A stretch of 64,000 bases of DNA from Gallibacterium genomosp. 1 (GTDB lineage: Bacteria; Pseudomonadota; Gammaproteobacteria; Enterobacterales; Pasteurellaceae): NCBI RefSeq assembly GCF_000771875.1, contig NZ_JPXX01000018.1, positions 1 to 64,000 of the forward strand, in the 5' to 3' direction. The position numbers were made by a program, and so were the translations under genes. Under the pieces are notes generated by a model, which was not told the origin of the DNA, searched no databases, and saw nothing but the letters and a program-made list of their open reading frames with translations. Of the stretch, positions 48,796-59,004 are shown piece after piece (the first letter of the stretch is position 1; each line of letters opens with the position of its first letter).

Positions 48796-49794
48796 TTAAT
48801 TTCCAAATTTTATCTGTGCCATTTGAGCGGCAAGATAAAGTGATTCAGTCATACTTTTACTGTCTGCAATCCCTTTACCTGCAATCGGAAATGCCGTACC
48901 GTGATCGACAGAAGTACGAATAAACGGTAAACCGACAGTCACGTTCACACCGGTATCAAATCCCAACAACTTAATTGGAATATGACCTTGGTCGTGATAC
49001 ATCACCACCACAATATCGAATTCATTTAAATTGGCGGCACGATGGAACACAGTGTCCGGTGGAACCGGTCCGCTTGCATTAATGCCTAACTGTTTTGCCG
49101 CCTCGACAGCCGGCACGATTTCTTTACGATCTTCATCACCGAACATTCCGTTTTCGCCTGAATGCGGATTTAATCCTGCCACAGCAACTCTTGGTTGTTT
49201 AAAGCCGAGCATTTTTGCGTTTTCATCCGCTAATTTAATGACTGTCAATACCCGTTCTTTTTTCACTAAATCACAGGCTTTACGAAGCTGAACGTGCGTT
49301 GTCACGTGAATAACACGAAGTTTTTCACTCACTAACATCATTGAATAATCTTTTGTGCCGCTTAATTGCGCCAAAATTTCAGTATGACCCGGAAACATTT
49401 TCCCACCAGCGTGTAATGCTTCCTTATTCAAAGGTGCTGTTACCACCGCTTGAATTTTATTTTCCATAGCATATTGAACCGCCTTTTCCACATATTCATA
49501 TGCTGCCTTACCCGCTCGAGGATCTACTTGAGAATAAATCAAATCAGCAGGCACATTATCCAAATCGATCAAATCGATAGTTCCATATTTCGTATTTAAA
49601 TTATCTAAATTTTCTACAACATTTATCTTTAACGATGATTGCAATAAATCCAATGCTCGTTGCATCATTTTCTTATCGCCAATTACAATAGGTTGAGCAA
49701 TTTCATAAAGATGTTTATCCGACAGAGATTTAACAATAATTTCAGCCCCAATCCCTGCAGCATCCCCCATTGTTACTCCTAAAACTGGTTTCAT
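48796..49794 (-). CDS. pdxA2: PdxA-like 4-phosphate dehydrogenase (PdxA2; D-threonate/erythronate type)
   Basis: 332-residue metal- and NAD-dependent dehydrogenase. Start [14 protein letters not shown], metal His in [29 protein letters not shown] and [14 protein letters not shown], all intact. Linked to a DUF1537 kinase remnant and a DeoR regulator, it belongs to the PdxA2 branch that oxidises 4-phospho-D-threonate or erythronate rather than to the pyridoxine branch. With the partner kinase truncated it may have no substrate. AGGAG precedes the ATG. Confidence 0.85.
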   Translation of the reverse strand: MKPVLGVTMGDAAGIGAEIIVKSLSDKHLYEIAQPIVIGDKKMMQRALDLLQSSLKINVVENLDNLNTKYGTIDLIDLDNVPADLIYSQVDPRAGKAAYEYVEKAVQYAMENKIQAVVTAPLNKEALHAGGKMFPGHTEILAQLSGTKDYSMMLVSEKLRVIHVTTHVQLRKACDLVKKERVLTVIKLADENAKMLGFKQPRVAVAGLNPHSGENGMFGDEDRKEIVPAVEAAKQLGINASGPVPPDTVFHRAANLNEFDIVVVMYHDQGHIPIKLLGFDTGVNVTVGLPFIRTSVDHGTAFPIAGKGIADSKSMTESLYLAAQMAQIKFGN

Positions 49795-49904
49795 TTAATA
49801 CTCCTATTGATTAAATTTAATCACACAAATATAAGGAAATCACATAGCACTCCTCATGCCTCCTAAATTTAGTCTAAATTATATGCACAAAAAGCGATTA
49901 AAAC

Positions 49905-49920
49905 TGTGAACAAGATCACA
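49905..49920. promoter_or_regulatory. CRP binding site
   Basis: TGTGAACAAGATCACA is a perfect TGTGA-N6-TCACA site, 111 bp before the pdxA2 start and 179 bp before aniA, in the 304-bp divergent gap. Just beside it TTAAATTAAATCAA (49927-49940) has one perfect FNR half-site and a weak second half, which would suit anaerobic control of aniA. The rest of the gap is AT-rich without a gene. Confidence 0.8.
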
Positions 49921-50098
49921 AAATGATTAAATTAAATCAAAAAGATTTTATTTAATCATTTTTGTGGGTTAGATATGATGATGCGATAAATGATCTATTA
50001 AAAATAGGTTGAACTAATAAATCTTTATGATTATTGGAAAAATCTATTTCATTCACTAGAATAGTTCGATTGATATTCTCCTTATACCATTTGAAACT

Positions 50099-51205
50099 AT
50101 GAAAAAAACAACATTAAACTTACTGCTTTCTGCATTTTTAATCGGGAATTTGAGCTTATCTGCTGCAGCACAATCTACAGATGTGCCGCAGAAGGTGGAG
50201 CAAAATGGTCAAGACGAAGTTTCATCTCTTCCGGTTATTGATGCGGAATTGACTGTTGCGCCAAATGTGCCGGCACCCATTAAACGTGATTATCCGGCTC
50301 GTGTAATTGTGAAATTAGAAGCGTTAGAAAAAATTATGGAAATTATGCCGAAAGTGCAATTTAAATATTGGACTTATAACGGTTCTACGCCGGCGCCGTT
50401 TATTCGTGTGCGTGAGGGCGATACGGTGGAAGTGCATTTATCCAATCCGATTAACTCAAAACTACCGCACAGCATTGATTTCCACTCTTCAGCAGCACCT
50501 GACGGAACGGCAATGGCGAGTAATACATTGCCGGGGCACACCAGTATCTATCGCTTCAAAGCACTCTCTCCCGGACTTTATCTTTACCATTGTGCCGCAA
50601 TGCCCGGCGCACCGACACATATTGGTAAAGGAATGTTCGGGCTAATGCTGGTGGAGCCGAAAGCGGGATTGCCGCCGGTTGATAAAGAGTTTTACATTGT
50701 ACAAAACGAATTTTATACCAGTGGTGAATTTGGTGAGCCGGGATTACAGGTTTTCAGTTCACAAAAAGCCAGTTATGAATTACCGGATTATGTCGTTTTT
50801 AATGGTCATTTTGCCTCAATGATGGGAGATAAGGCCTTGCAAGCCAAAGTGGGTGAAAAATTGCGTTTTTACGTTGGTAATGCCGGCCCAAACAAAGTAT
50901 CTTCTTTTCATTTGATTGGGAAAACGTTTGATACGGTCTATGTCGAGGCCGGTTCATTAAAAAATCATAATGTGCAGACTACGTTAATTCCAGCCGGTGG
51001 GGCGATGATAGCGGAAACGACTATTCCGGTGCCGGGACAATACACTTTCGTAGATCATTCCATTTTTCGTACTGAGAAAGGTGCGAAGGGAACATTAATG
51101 GTAACAGGTGATGAAAATCTGGCGATCTTTAGCGGCAAACTAAAGGATGAGCCGTATAACAAACGCAATCCGGATGCGGATGTTTCTACCGGCTTTCAGC
51201 ACTAA
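50099..51205 (+). CDS. aniA: Copper-containing nitrite reductase (AniA/NirK type)
   Basis: 368 residues with a signal peptide (cleavage near SAAAQS). It reduces nitrite to NO in the periplasm or outer membrane. The type 1 copper ligands are in HSIDFHSS (His), LYHCAAMPGAPTH (Cys, His) and GKGMFGLMLVEP (Met); type 2 copper and catalytic residues are the Asp and His of DFH and the His of SSFHLIG, and FVDHSIFR is present. No lipobox is seen, unlike neisserial AniA. No NO reductase or accessory gene is adjacent. Flanked by its own promoter gap and terminator, so it is a single-gene unit. Confidence 0.93.
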   Translation: MKKTTLNLLLSAFLIGNLSLSAAAQSTDVPQKVEQNGQDEVSSLPVIDAELTVAPNVPAPIKRDYPARVIVKLEALEKIMEIMPKVQFKYWTYNGSTPAPFIRVREGDTVEVHLSNPINSKLPHSIDFHSSAAPDGTAMASNTLPGHTSIYRFKALSPGLYLYHCAAMPGAPTHIGKGMFGLMLVEPKAGLPPVDKEFYIVQNEFYTSGEFGEPGLQVFSSQKASYELPDYVVFNGHFASMMGDKALQAKVGEKLRFYVGNAGPNKVSSFHLIGKTFDTVYVEAGSLKNHNVQTTLIPAGGAMIAETTIPVPGQYTFVDHSIFRTEKGAKGTLMVTGDENLAIFSGKLKDEPYNKRNPDADVSTGFQH

Positions 51206-51223
51206 TCAAATTCAAGCATAAAA

Positions 51224-51253
51224 AACGGCAACTTTTATTGTTGCCGTTCTTTT
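51224..51253. terminator. Bidirectional terminator between aniA and maoP
   Basis: Perfect 9-bp stem AACGGCAAC (51224-51232) and GTTGCCGTT (51240-51248), with CTTTTG after it on the plus strand and TTTATG on the minus strand. It lies between convergent genes. Confidence 0.85.
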
Positions 51254-51278
51254 GCTCTATTCATTTTCTTTCTAAAAC

Positions 51279-51608
51279 TTAGTCAGCATTGTAATCATCA
51301 ACCGCATCGTTTGCCAATACGCCCGATAAGGTATAAACACGTTTGGTGCGAGAAATACGCGCACGATATTTTTCCCAAGTTTTTTCAAAAAAAGTTTCTG
51401 CCGGACGTTCACCACGGCAAAACGCAACAAATTGTTTTTCTTCTTCAGTAACCGGTTCACGATTACCATTTTCTAGCTCAAGAAAAGCTAAACCGTGATT
51501 TTCTAACGCTTGAGATTCACGAATAGTATAATCTCCGTGTCGAGCAAAACCACGCGGATAATTTTTATCATCAAAGAAACGACGAGTAACGCTAAAACTT
51601 TCAGACAT
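51279..51608 (-). CDS. maoP: DUF413/MaoP-family protein (YifE)
   Basis: 109-residue cytoplasmic protein of the DUF413 family. It shows [24 protein letters not shown] and [22 protein letters not shown]. In E. coli MaoP works with the maoS site to organise the Ori macrodomain; whether that role holds here is not visible. AAGGAA precedes the ATG. Confidence 0.9.
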   Translation of the reverse strand: MSESFSVTRRFFDDKNYPRGFARHGDYTIRESQALENHGLAFLELENGNREPVTEEEKQFVAFCRGERPAETFFEKTWEKYRARISRTKRVYTLSGVLANDAVDDYNAD

Positions 51609-51677
51609 AGTTAAAATTCCTTCATTTTAATCAAAAAGCGAAAAATCGCATTTAAGCAACTTTTCGCCGTAAGTCAA

Positions 51678-52319
51678 TTATTTTTTCAAAAGATATTGGG
51701 TTAAATCGACATAACGCTGAATAAACTCTTCAATCGTCTGCACTTTTGAGAAACCGCTGTCATTGCCGGTTTCGATATGGTAATTCCCGTTGATATAGAA
51801 ATCCGGCACGCCACGAACTTTAAATTTCTCTGCTGCCATTTCTTGTGCGGATACTAATGCATTAACAGCAAAACTATTAATTGCACCATCGAACTCTTTA
51901 GCATCAATACCGTTATCAATAAAGATTTGACGAATATCGTCCATTGAAGATAGGCTGTTTTTCTGAGCTGCTTCAAATAAAGGCGCACGCACTTTATCTT
52001 CAGCACCAATCGCCATTGCTAACGCCCAAGCTCGAGTTAGATTTTCTGATTGAGCACCTAAGAAATTAACGTGATATTGTTTAAATTCAACATTTTTCGG
52101 CAAAGATTGTTTAATTTTTTCCGGAATATGGAATTTCATTTCATAATCATAACAATGAGGACAATAAAAGGAGAAAAACTCAATCACACCACCATCAGGA
52201 TGCGGTTTAAAGCCAAGCGAAGTGTAATCCTTTCCTTCAGTAAAATTTTCCGCCGCCACTGCCAGTGACACATTCACCGCAAAAAACAAGGTTACGATTG
52301 CCAATAACAATTTTTTCAT
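51678..52319 (-). CDS. dsbA: Thiol:disulfide interchange protein DsbA
   Basis: Periplasmic oxidase that forms disulfides in exported proteins. 213 residues, signal peptide ending near SLAVAA, active site CPHC in FYCPHCYDYEMKF, and cis-Pro loop FKVRGVPDFYI. It follows yihD by 13 bp, an arrangement shared with enterobacteria. Confidence 0.96.
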   Translation of the reverse strand: MKKLLLAIVTLFFAVNVSLAVAAENFTEGKDYTSLGFKPHPDGGVIEFFSFYCPHCYDYEMKFHIPEKIKQSLPKNVEFKQYHVNFLGAQSENLTRAWALAMAIGAEDKVRAPLFEAAQKNSLSSMDDIRQIFIDNGIDAKEFDGAINSFAVNALVSAQEMAAEKFKVRGVPDFYINGNYHIETGNDSGFSKVQTIEEFIQRYVDLTQYLLKK

Positions 52320-52332
52320 CGTTGTTAAACTC

Positions 52333-52599
52333 CTATTTAATAATTCCTCGCGCTTTTAGTAACGCAGTTTTAAAATCTTCTTCATAATCTTTTTTTATTC
52401 CCGGAATCGGTTCATTTTTATCTTTATCCACCATTTTCAGATGATAAATAATCACCTCATCACTTAACTCACTTAATTCGCCATCAAAACCGGCTTCTTT
52501 AGCAATTTTTTGCAAAATTTGCATTAAATTCAAATCCGGATCTTTTGACCAATAAGGTTGCAATAGTTCTAAAACTTCATTTAAACGATGACATTTCAT
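52333..52599 (-). CDS. yihD: YihD-family protein (DUF1040)
   Basis: 88-residue helical cytoplasmic protein of unknown function. Recognisable by [20 protein letters not shown] and [14 protein letters not shown]. It is transcribed with dsbA and divergently from mobA, the same gene order as in E. coli. Confidence 0.92.
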   Translation of the reverse strand: MKCHRLNEVLELLQPYWSKDPDLNLMQILQKIAKEAGFDGELSELSDEVIIYHLKMVDKDKNEPIPGIKKDYEEDFKTALLKARGIIK

Positions 52600-52673
52600 C
52601 GGATTTTCCTCACAGTTTTTAGTTGGTGTGCGATAATACCACTTAATTTTTTAATTGCCAAAAAGAGATTACA

Positions 52674-53264
52674 ATGCAGGAACAGATTAGTGCAGTTATT
52701 TTGTGTGGTGGGCAAGCTCGGCGAATGAACGGTGTTGATAAAGGCTTACAGCGATTACAAGGAAAACCATTATATCAATGGGTTTATCAAGCAATTGCAA
52801 CGCAAGTCGATGAAGTGATCATCAGTGCCAATCGTTCATTATCACAATATGCCGAAAGCGGATTGCCTGTGATTTCAGATCACATTGAAGGCTTTCTTGG
52901 GCCGTTAAGCGGAATGTTTAGCGGATTACAGACGGCAAAACACGATTGGGTGCTATTTGTGCCTTGTGATACGCCTTTTTTACCTGTAAATTTAGTAACT
53001 CGTTTGTTGGATAAACGCCGCACCAACACAGAGGTTGTTTATGTTACTGATGGTGAGCGTGAGCATCCGACCTGTTGCCTGTTAAAACGAACTTTAAGTG
53101 CCGATTTGAACAATTATTTACAACAGGGAAATCGGCGTGTATTACAGTTTTTTCAACAACATCATTATGAAACTGCTGATTTTTCAGCACAAAAATCCTG
53201 TTTTGCAAACATAAACTCACTCGAACAATTAGCTTTTTATCACCAAAGAGGGAATTTGAAATGA
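52674..53264 (+). CDS. mobA: Molybdenum cofactor guanylyltransferase MobA
   Basis: Adds GMP to molybdopterin to make the guanine dinucleotide cofactor of DMSO-reductase-type enzymes. 196 residues; nucleotide-binding start AVILCGGQARRMNGVDKGLQ, then LGPLSGMFSGL and VPCDTPFLP. It overlaps the next gene by 4 bp (ATGA), so it is coupled to the ACT and DUF711 genes. Confidence 0.95.
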   Translation: MQEQISAVILCGGQARRMNGVDKGLQRLQGKPLYQWVYQAIATQVDEVIISANRSLSQYAESGLPVISDHIEGFLGPLSGMFSGLQTAKHDWVLFVPCDTPFLPVNLVTRLLDKRRTNTEVVYVTDGEREHPTCCLLKRTLSADLNNYLQQGNRRVLQFFQQHHYETADFSAQKSCFANINSLEQLAFYHQRGNLK

Positions 53265-53533
53265 ATCAATCTGTATTAACCGTCATCGGTAAAGACCGAA
53301 TCGGTATCGTCTATGATGTCGCAAAATTACTTGCCGAACAACAGATCAACATTGTGAATATCAGCCAACAATTAATGGATGGTTATTTCACAATGATTTT
53401 ATTGGTGGATACCACTGAATGTAAAAAAGATTATCAAACCTTAGCCGCTTATTGCAGTGAAGAGGGGCAAAAATTAGGATTAGATTTGCGCCTACAAAAC
53501 ACTGAAATTTTTAACGCAATGTACCGCATTTAA
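53261..53533 (+). CDS. ACT-domain regulatory protein (UPF0237)
   Basis: 90 residues, one ACT domain: [46 protein letters not shown] domains bind amino acids or other small ligands. In many bacteria this small protein gene is directly followed by a DUF711 gene, as here (10 bp apart). Ligand unknown. Confidence 0.92.
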   Translation: MNQSVLTVIGKDRIGIVYDVAKLLAEQQINIVNISQQLMDGYFTMILLVDTTECKKDYQTLAAYCSEEGQKLGLDLRLQNTEIFNAMYRI

Positions 53534-53543
53534 AGGTGGCTAT

Positions 53544-54905
53544 ATGAGCAACAGTATTCAATCTTATGAAATTCTAGAAACATTGCGAATGGTGTCGGAT
53601 CAAAATTTTGATGTCCGAACTATCACTATTGGTATCGATTTACACGACTGTATCAGTGATAACATTGATGTATTAAATCAAAATATTTATGACAAAATTG
53701 TGCGTATTGGCGGCGATTTGGTGCAAACTGCACGCGAACTTTCAGCAAAATATGGTATTCCTATCGTAAACCAACGCATTTCCGTCACACCTATTGCACA
53801 GATCGCGGCAGCCACCAAAGCGGATTCTTATGTTTCAATTGCACAAACTTTGGATCGTGCCGCCAAAGCTATCGGTGTATCTTTTATCGGCGGTTTTTCC
53901 GCCTTGGTGCATAAAGGGATGAGTCCTTCTGATGAAGTATTAATCCGCTCTATTCCGCAAGCAATGAAAACCACTGATATTGTTTGTAGTTCGGTCAACA
54001 TCGGTTCAACCAAAGCCGGCATTAATATGGATGCAGTTAAATTGGTGGGCGAAATGGTTAAACAGACCTCTGAAATCACGCCGGAAGGTTTCGGTTGTGC
54101 CAAAGTGGTGATTTTCTGTAATGCAGTGGAAGATAATCCTTTTATGGCTGGGGCTTTCCACGGTGCCGGTGAAGGTGATGCGGTGATTAATGTCGGCGTT
54201 TCCGGTCCGGGCGTTGTGAAAGCGGCATTGGAAAACAGTCAAGCCACCACCTTAACTGAAGTGGCAGAAATTGTGAAAAAAACGGCATTCAAAATTACAC
54301 GTGTTGGCGAATTGATCGGGCAGGAAGCCAGCAAGCGTTTAGGAATTCCTTTCGGGATTTTGGATCTCTCACTGGCTCCGACACCGGCAATCGGCGACAG
54401 TGTTGCGCGTATTTTAGAGCAAATGGGATTAACGGTTTGCGGCACTCACGGCACAACCGCGGCTTTAGCGTTACTCAATGATGCGGTGAAAAAAGGTGGA
54501 ATGATGGCAAGCAGTTCTGTCGGCGGTTTAAGCGGCGCTTTTATTCCGGTTTCCGAAGATGAAGGAATGATTGCCGCCGCTAAACAAGGCACTTTAACAT
54601 TGGATAAATTGGAAGCAATGACTGCGGTCTGCTCAGTCGGTTTGGATATGATCGCTGTTCCAGGTTCCACTTCCGCCAGTACCATTTCCGGCATTATTGC
54701 TGATGAAGCGGCAATCGGGATGATCAACAGCAAAACCACTGCTGTGCGCATCATTCCTGTTCCGGGGAAAGATGTCGGTGATATGGTTGAGTTCGGCGGT
54801 TTACTCGGTTATGCCCCGATTATGCCGGTTAAAGAGGGATCTTGCGAAATTTTCGTTAATCGCGGCGGACGCATTCCGGCACCGGTTCAATCATTGAAAA
54901 ACTGA
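53544..54905 (+). CDS. DUF711/UPF0210 (PFL-family) protein
   Basis: 453-residue protein of unknown function, distantly related to glycyl-radical PFL-fold proteins. Conserved Gly-rich blocks: [71 protein letters not shown] and [16 protein letters not shown]. No glycyl-radical motif is evident to me. Its partner ACT protein probably senses its metabolite. Third gene of mobA-ACT-DUF711. Confidence 0.93.
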   Translation: MSNSIQSYEILETLRMVSDQNFDVRTITIGIDLHDCISDNIDVLNQNIYDKIVRIGGDLVQTARELSAKYGIPIVNQRISVTPIAQIAAATKADSYVSIAQTLDRAAKAIGVSFIGGFSALVHKGMSPSDEVLIRSIPQAMKTTDIVCSSVNIGSTKAGINMDAVKLVGEMVKQTSEITPEGFGCAKVVIFCNAVEDNPFMAGAFHGAGEGDAVINVGVSGPGVVKAALENSQATTLTEVAEIVKKTAFKITRVGELIGQEASKRLGIPFGILDLSLAPTPAIGDSVARILEQMGLTVCGTHGTTAALALLNDAVKKGGMMASSSVGGLSGAFIPVSEDEGMIAAAKQGTLTLDKLEAMTAVCSVGLDMIAVPGSTSASTISGIIADEAAIGMINSKTTAVRIIPVPGKDVGDMVEFGGLLGYAPIMPVKEGSCEIFVNRGGRIPAPVQSLKN

Positions 54906-54910
54906 TGAAA

Positions 54911-54951
54911 AAAAGAAAAGCAGACAAAAGGCTTGCTACTCTTGTCTGCTT
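54911..54951 (-). terminator. Terminator of ddc
   Basis: 10-bp stem AAGCAGACAA (54918-54927) and TTGTCTGCTT (54942-54951). On the minus strand the hairpin is followed by TTCTTTTTTTC. It lies between convergent genes and may also end the mobA unit. Confidence 0.8.
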
Positions 54952-54998
54952 ACAACACTCATGGTGCTTAGCAAAACACGCTGCACCATTTTTCTGTT

Positions 54999-56531
54999 TT
55001 ACGCTATCGGAGGCACATAATTGCCGGCAACAATAGCATCCTTAATTCTAGCCGCTTCAGATAAAACCTGATCTAATAAAGATTTCACGTCATCCAAAGT
55101 CGCAATCGGACTTAATGTCGTCATTTTTAAGGCTTGTTGTTCACCCACTTTTGTTACACCAATATTGGCTTCACCGCGAGCAAACAGCTCATCCGCCACA
55201 TTCTGATTTAACAGATCAACATATTCTGCCGGATAACCTTGCGGATTCACACGGAACAGAATAGAGGCAAATTGCGGCTCAACTAACATTTCCAGATCAT
55301 CGGTAGCATTAATATAATCACGAATTTCTCGCGCCAAATAAACCCCGTGTTCGATCATTGACGCATAAAGATCTTCCCCTAATGCTTCCATTGTGAACCA
55401 CAATTTTAAGGCATCAAAACGGCGTGTTGTCTGCAACGATTTCGCCACTAAATTCGGTACGCCATACTCCTCATCATATTCAGAATTGAGGTAATCTGCT
55501 TTGTAATCAATGAAACGGAAGTTACGTTCATCTTTCAATAAAAACGCACCGCAAGAGATTGTTTGGAAGAAATGTTTATGGAAATCCAACGTCACCGAAT
55601 CGGCTTTTTCCAAACCGTTTAACCAATGGCGGAAATCTTTTGATAACAATAATGCACCGCCCCACGCCGCATCAATATGTAACCACGCACCATATTGATC
55701 GCTGATAGCACGAATCGCTTCAATATCATCAATCGCACCAGCATCGGTTGTCCCTGCCGTTGCAACCACGCAAGCAACCAATTTTCCTTGTGCTTGAAGT
55801 TCGGCTAACGTTTTTTCTAATGCCGTAATATCCATTTGTGCATTTTTATTGGTCGGCACAGTCACCACTGACTGAAATCCCATTCCCATCATTGCCATAT
55901 TTTTTTGCACCGAGAAATGCGCATTTTCCGAACAAACCACTTTCACTTTTTGCAGAGCATCCGGTGGCAGACCGTTTTGCTGCACCAACCACTCCGAGCC
56001 ATCTTCATTTTGCCAATGTTTAGCAATGCAGGCATCTCGTGCCAATAACACTCCCATTAAATTGGATTGCGTTCCACCCGAAGTAAATACTCCGGCTGTT
56101 CCCTCACCATATCCGACTTTTTGGCGAAGCCAGTCAATCAACTGTTCTTCCATAATTGAGCCAGCTGGGCTTTGATCCCATGAATCCATCGACTGATTAG
56201 TCGCATTAATCAACACTTCAGCAATTTGGCTGGCAACCATCGTTGGACAATGTAAATGTGCCAAAGAGTGCGGATGATGCACTTTTAAACTTGGATTGAG
56301 GAAAATGGTTACCAATCGTTGTAAGGTATTTTCTAAACCGGCGCCCTCTTTTGTCGGCGCAAATTCAATCGTTGAACGTAACCGGCGGATACTGCCACCG
56401 GTATACATTTTGTCATTCTGCAACCATTGACAAACAGCCTCGACCGCTTTATTCATTGCACGCTGATAATCTTGAATAGATTGCTCATCGCGGCAAAACA
56501 GTGCCTGTTTATGTTGAGATAACATTGACAT
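54999..56531 (-). CDS. ddc: L-2,4-diaminobutyrate decarboxylase
   Basis: PLP group II decarboxylase, 510 residues, releasing CO2 from diaminobutyrate to give 1,3-diaminopropane. Motifs: [34 protein letters not shown] and the PLP Lys in [20 protein letters not shown] precedes the ATG at 56531, 16 bp after dat. The dat-ddc pair is well known in Haemophilus and Acinetobacter. Confidence 0.95.
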   Translation of the reverse strand: MSMLSQHKQALFCRDEQSIQDYQRAMNKAVEAVCQWLQNDKMYTGGSIRRLRSTIEFAPTKEGAGLENTLQRLVTIFLNPSLKVHHPHSLAHLHCPTMVASQIAEVLINATNQSMDSWDQSPAGSIMEEQLIDWLRQKVGYGEGTAGVFTSGGTQSNLMGVLLARDACIAKHWQNEDGSEWLVQQNGLPPDALQKVKVVCSENAHFSVQKNMAMMGMGFQSVVTVPTNKNAQMDITALEKTLAELQAQGKLVACVVATAGTTDAGAIDDIEAIRAISDQYGAWLHIDAAWGGALLLSKDFRHWLNGLEKADSVTLDFHKHFFQTISCGAFLLKDERNFRFIDYKADYLNSEYDEEYGVPNLVAKSLQTTRRFDALKLWFTMEALGEDLYASMIEHGVYLAREIRDYINATDDLEMLVEPQFASILFRVNPQGYPAEYVDLLNQNVADELFARGEANIGVTKVGEQQALKMTTLSPIATLDDVKSLLDQVLSEAARIKDAIVAGNYVPPIA

Positions 56532-56547
56532 TGTTTTTTATCCTCAA

Positions 56548-57915
56548 TTAACCACGAACCGCTGCTAGCGCTTCCACTAATGATTTGGTAAAGCGTTTGA
56601 TCATCTCTTCGCACTCTTGCTGGCTGATGATAATCGGGCAAAGCACACGCACCACATTACCGTTACGTCCGCCACGTTCCAACAACAAACGATTGTCAAA
56701 ACAGGCTTTTTGGATAGCCACCGCTAAATCGGCATCGCCCGGGAATACGCCGGTGTGATCGGCTTTCTGGCGTTCATCAACAATTTCAATGCCCATCATT
56801 AAACCACGTCCGCGCACATCACCGATACAAGGATACTGTTTTGCTAATGCTTGCAATGCTGTTTTTAAATAGTCTCCGCGCTCTTGTGCATTTTGTGCTA
56901 AATTTTGTTCACGCATAATTTTTAAAGAAGCATACCCAGTTGCCATCGCTAATTGATTTCCTCGGAAAGTACCAGTATGACCTGCCGGCTTCCACGCATC
57001 AAATTCCTTACGAATAGCCAACACCGCTAATGGCAAACTGCCACCAACCGCTTTCGACATCACCACAATATCCGGTTCAATCTCGGCGTGTTCAAAAGCA
57101 AACATCTTACCGGAACGGCAGAAGCCGGCTTGAACTTCATCGACGATCATTAAAATCCCGTGTTTTTGTGTCACTTCACGCACTTTCTGCAAAAACTCAA
57201 TTGGTGCCGGCACTACGCCGCCTTCCCCTTGAATGGCTTCCAAAATAACGGCAGCTGGTTTAACCACTCCGCTTTCAACATCTTCAATAAAGTTTTCAAA
57301 ATAGTGCGTTACTGCTTTGGCACCTGCTTCTCCACCGATACCAAACGGACAACGATAGGAATGCGGATATGGCATAAACTGTACGCCTGCCATCAGATTC
57401 TGTACCGCATTTTTGGCACCTAAATTACCGGTTAAAGATAATGCGCCGTGCGTCATTCCGTGGAAACCACCTGAAAACGCAATCACATTACCACGACCGG
57501 TATAGGTTTTGGCTAATTTAATCGCTGCTTCGTTTGCATCCGCACCTGATGGGCCGCAGAACTGTAAGCAGTATTTATCTTTCGGAAAGAAAAAGAGCAA
57601 CTCTTCGGTAAAAGCATCTTTTAACGGCGTGGTTAAATCTAAAGTATGCAATGGCAAACCACTTTCAATGGTGTCTAAAATGGCTTGTTTAATTGCAGGA
57701 TGATTATGTCCAAGTGCCAATGTCCCGGCACCGGCTAAGAAATCTAAATATTCATTCCCTTCCACATCGGTTACCCAACAACCGGAAGCTTTCGCAATCG
57801 CTAAAGGTAATTTTCTTGGGTAGCTACGCACATTGGATTCCATTTTATTTTGGCGATCCAAATAATAGGCATTGGTGGCGTTATCGATTGATTTTACAGG
57901 AGTGATAATTGTCAT
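56548..57915 (-). CDS. dat: Diaminobutyrate--2-oxoglutarate aminotransferase
   Basis: Class III PLP aminotransferase of 455 residues making L-2,4-diaminobutyrate from aspartate semialdehyde with glutamate as donor. PLP site [20 protein letters not shown] and Lys in [14 protein letters not shown] chose ATG at 57915, matching Haemophilus Dat length; the open frame continues to 58008 but that part reads through the dyad element at 57949-58033. First gene of dat-ddc. Confidence 0.95.
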   Translation of the reverse strand: MTIITPVKSIDNATNAYYLDRQNKMESNVRSYPRKLPLAIAKASGCWVTDVEGNEYLDFLAGAGTLALGHNHPAIKQAILDTIESGLPLHTLDLTTPLKDAFTEELLFFFPKDKYCLQFCGPSGADANEAAIKLAKTYTGRGNVIAFSGGFHGMTHGALSLTGNLGAKNAVQNLMAGVQFMPYPHSYRCPFGIGGEAGAKAVTHYFENFIEDVESGVVKPAAVILEAIQGEGGVVPAPIEFLQKVREVTQKHGILMIVDEVQAGFCRSGKMFAFEHAEIEPDIVVMSKAVGGSLPLAVLAIRKEFDAWKPAGHTGTFRGNQLAMATGYASLKIMREQNLAQNAQERGDYLKTALQALAKQYPCIGDVRGRGLMMGIEIVDERQKADHTGVFPGDADLAVAIQKACFDNRLLLERGGRNGNVVRVLCPIIISQQECEEMIKRFTKSLVEALAAVRG

Positions 57916-57948
57916 AATAAAACTAAACCTTCTAATAGAGGTGAAAAA

Positions 57949-58056
57949 AATAAGTCGGGTGCCTTGCGGGAAGCCTAAGCTTTCTGTTCCTGAAAAAACA
58001 GATGCCATGGGGCATTTTGACTCGCTACTTATTAAAAAAAGCGTTTCAGCTTTTTT
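57949..58056. ncRNA. Cloverleaf-like dyad element upstream of dat (RNA element or MITE)
   Basis: In the 353-bp gap between dat and deoD, AATAAGT-CGGGT (57949-57960) pairs with ACTCG-CT-ACTTATT (58020-58033). Inside are three hairpins: GGAAGC/GCTTTC (57969-57984), TCTGTT/AACAGA (57983-58002, sharing one or two bases with neighbours) and ATGCC/GGCAT (58002-58015). On the plus strand a terminator hairpin AAAAAAGC/GCTTTTTT follows at 58035-58056. It could be an sRNA on the plus strand, a leader structure of dat on the minus strand, or a small repeat element with terminal inverted repeats. It fits no RNA family I know. The rest of the gap is AT-rich with the deoD terminator. Confidence 0.5.
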
Positions 58057-58221
58057 ATCTTTCTCCGGATCAATTCAAGGATGATTGATGGAGAGTAGAT
58101 GAATTGCAAATAAATCACCATAGATTAATAATTCATTCACAATGAGGGCGGTATGGTACCGATTTTTATTAAAAAAGAAAGTGTTTTTTTATACAAATAA
58201 TGCAATTTTTTATTTGCTTCT

Positions 58222-58251
58222 TGCAAAAAAATAGGGTGCTTGTCAGCACCC
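58222..58251 (-). terminator. Terminator of the deo operon
   Basis: Stem GGGTGCT (58251-58245 on the minus strand) with AGCACCC (58240-58234), loop GACA, followed by TATTTTTTTGC, 18 bp after the deoD stop. Confidence 0.9.
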
Positions 58252-58268
58252 GATTCAATCATTAAAAT

Positions 58269-58988
58269 TTATTGTTGATCGCCGATTAGAACCGATTCCA
58301 ATGCAATTTCGATCATATCATTGAAGGTTAATTGACGCTCTTCAGCGCTGGTCTGTTCTCCGGTACGGATATGATCGGAAACGGTGCAAATCGCCAATGC
58401 TTTTGCGCCATATTCCGCCGCCACCGCATAAATACCGGCAGCTTCCATTTCCACGCCAAGAATACCGTATTTTTCCATAACATCGAACATCTCAACATCC
58501 GGTGTATAGAACAAGTCAGCAGAGAAAAGATTACCGACACGCACCTTTGCCCCTTTCTGTTTTGCTGCCTGAACAGCTGCTTGCGTCATATCAAAATCAG
58601 CAATCGCCGCAAAATCATTATCTTTAAAGCGGATACGGTTGACTTTAGAATCAGTACAAGCCCCCAAGCCGATAATCACATCACGCACTTTCACATCTTG
58701 GCGCACTGCACCGCACGAACCGACACGAATAATTTTTTTCACGCCATATTCAGTGATCAACTCTTTGGCATAAATAGAACAGGAAGGAATGCCCATTCCG
58801 TGCCCCATCACCGAAATTTTACGACCTTTGTAAGTACCGGTAAAACCAAGCATATTACGCACATTGGTCACTTCAACCGCATTTTCTAAAAAGGTTTCCG
58901 CAATATATTTTGCACGCAGCGGATCGCCCGGCATCAATACAACATCTGCAAATGCACCATCAACCGCATTAATATGTGGAGTTGCCAT
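58269..58988 (-). CDS. deoD: Purine nucleoside phosphorylase
   Basis: 239 residues, identical in length to E. coli DeoD. Motifs: [62 protein letters not shown] and the catalytic Asp in [14 protein letters not shown] at 58988 matches the conserved MATPHINA start; the frame to 59024 overlaps deoB. Splits purine (deoxy)nucleosides into base and sugar-1-phosphate. Confidence 0.97.
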   Translation of the reverse strand: MATPHINAVDGAFADVVLMPGDPLRAKYIAETFLENAVEVTNVRNMLGFTGTYKGRKISVMGHGMGIPSCSIYAKELITEYGVKKIIRVGSCGAVRQDVKVRDVIIGLGACTDSKVNRIRFKDNDFAAIADFDMTQAAVQAAKQKGAKVRVGNLFSADLFYTPDVEMFDVMEKYGILGVEMEAAGIYAVAAEYGAKALAICTVSDHIRTGEQTSAEERQLTFNDMIEIALESVLIGDQQ

Positions 58989-59004
58989 ATTTAATTTCCT
59001 CTTA

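Noticed and set aside
57916-58008. N-terminal extension of Dat by 31 residues
   Set aside because: It translates the dyad element, while the start at 57915 gives the usual family length.
57949-58033. Cloverleaf element considered as a tRNA
   Set aside because: Stem lengths, loops and conserved tRNA bases (TTC, CCA end, anticodon loop) do not fit.
58332-58889. 185-codon open frame on the plus strand across deoD
   Set aside because: It is antisense to the well-conserved deoD gene, has Cys/His-rich shadow composition and no ribosome site.
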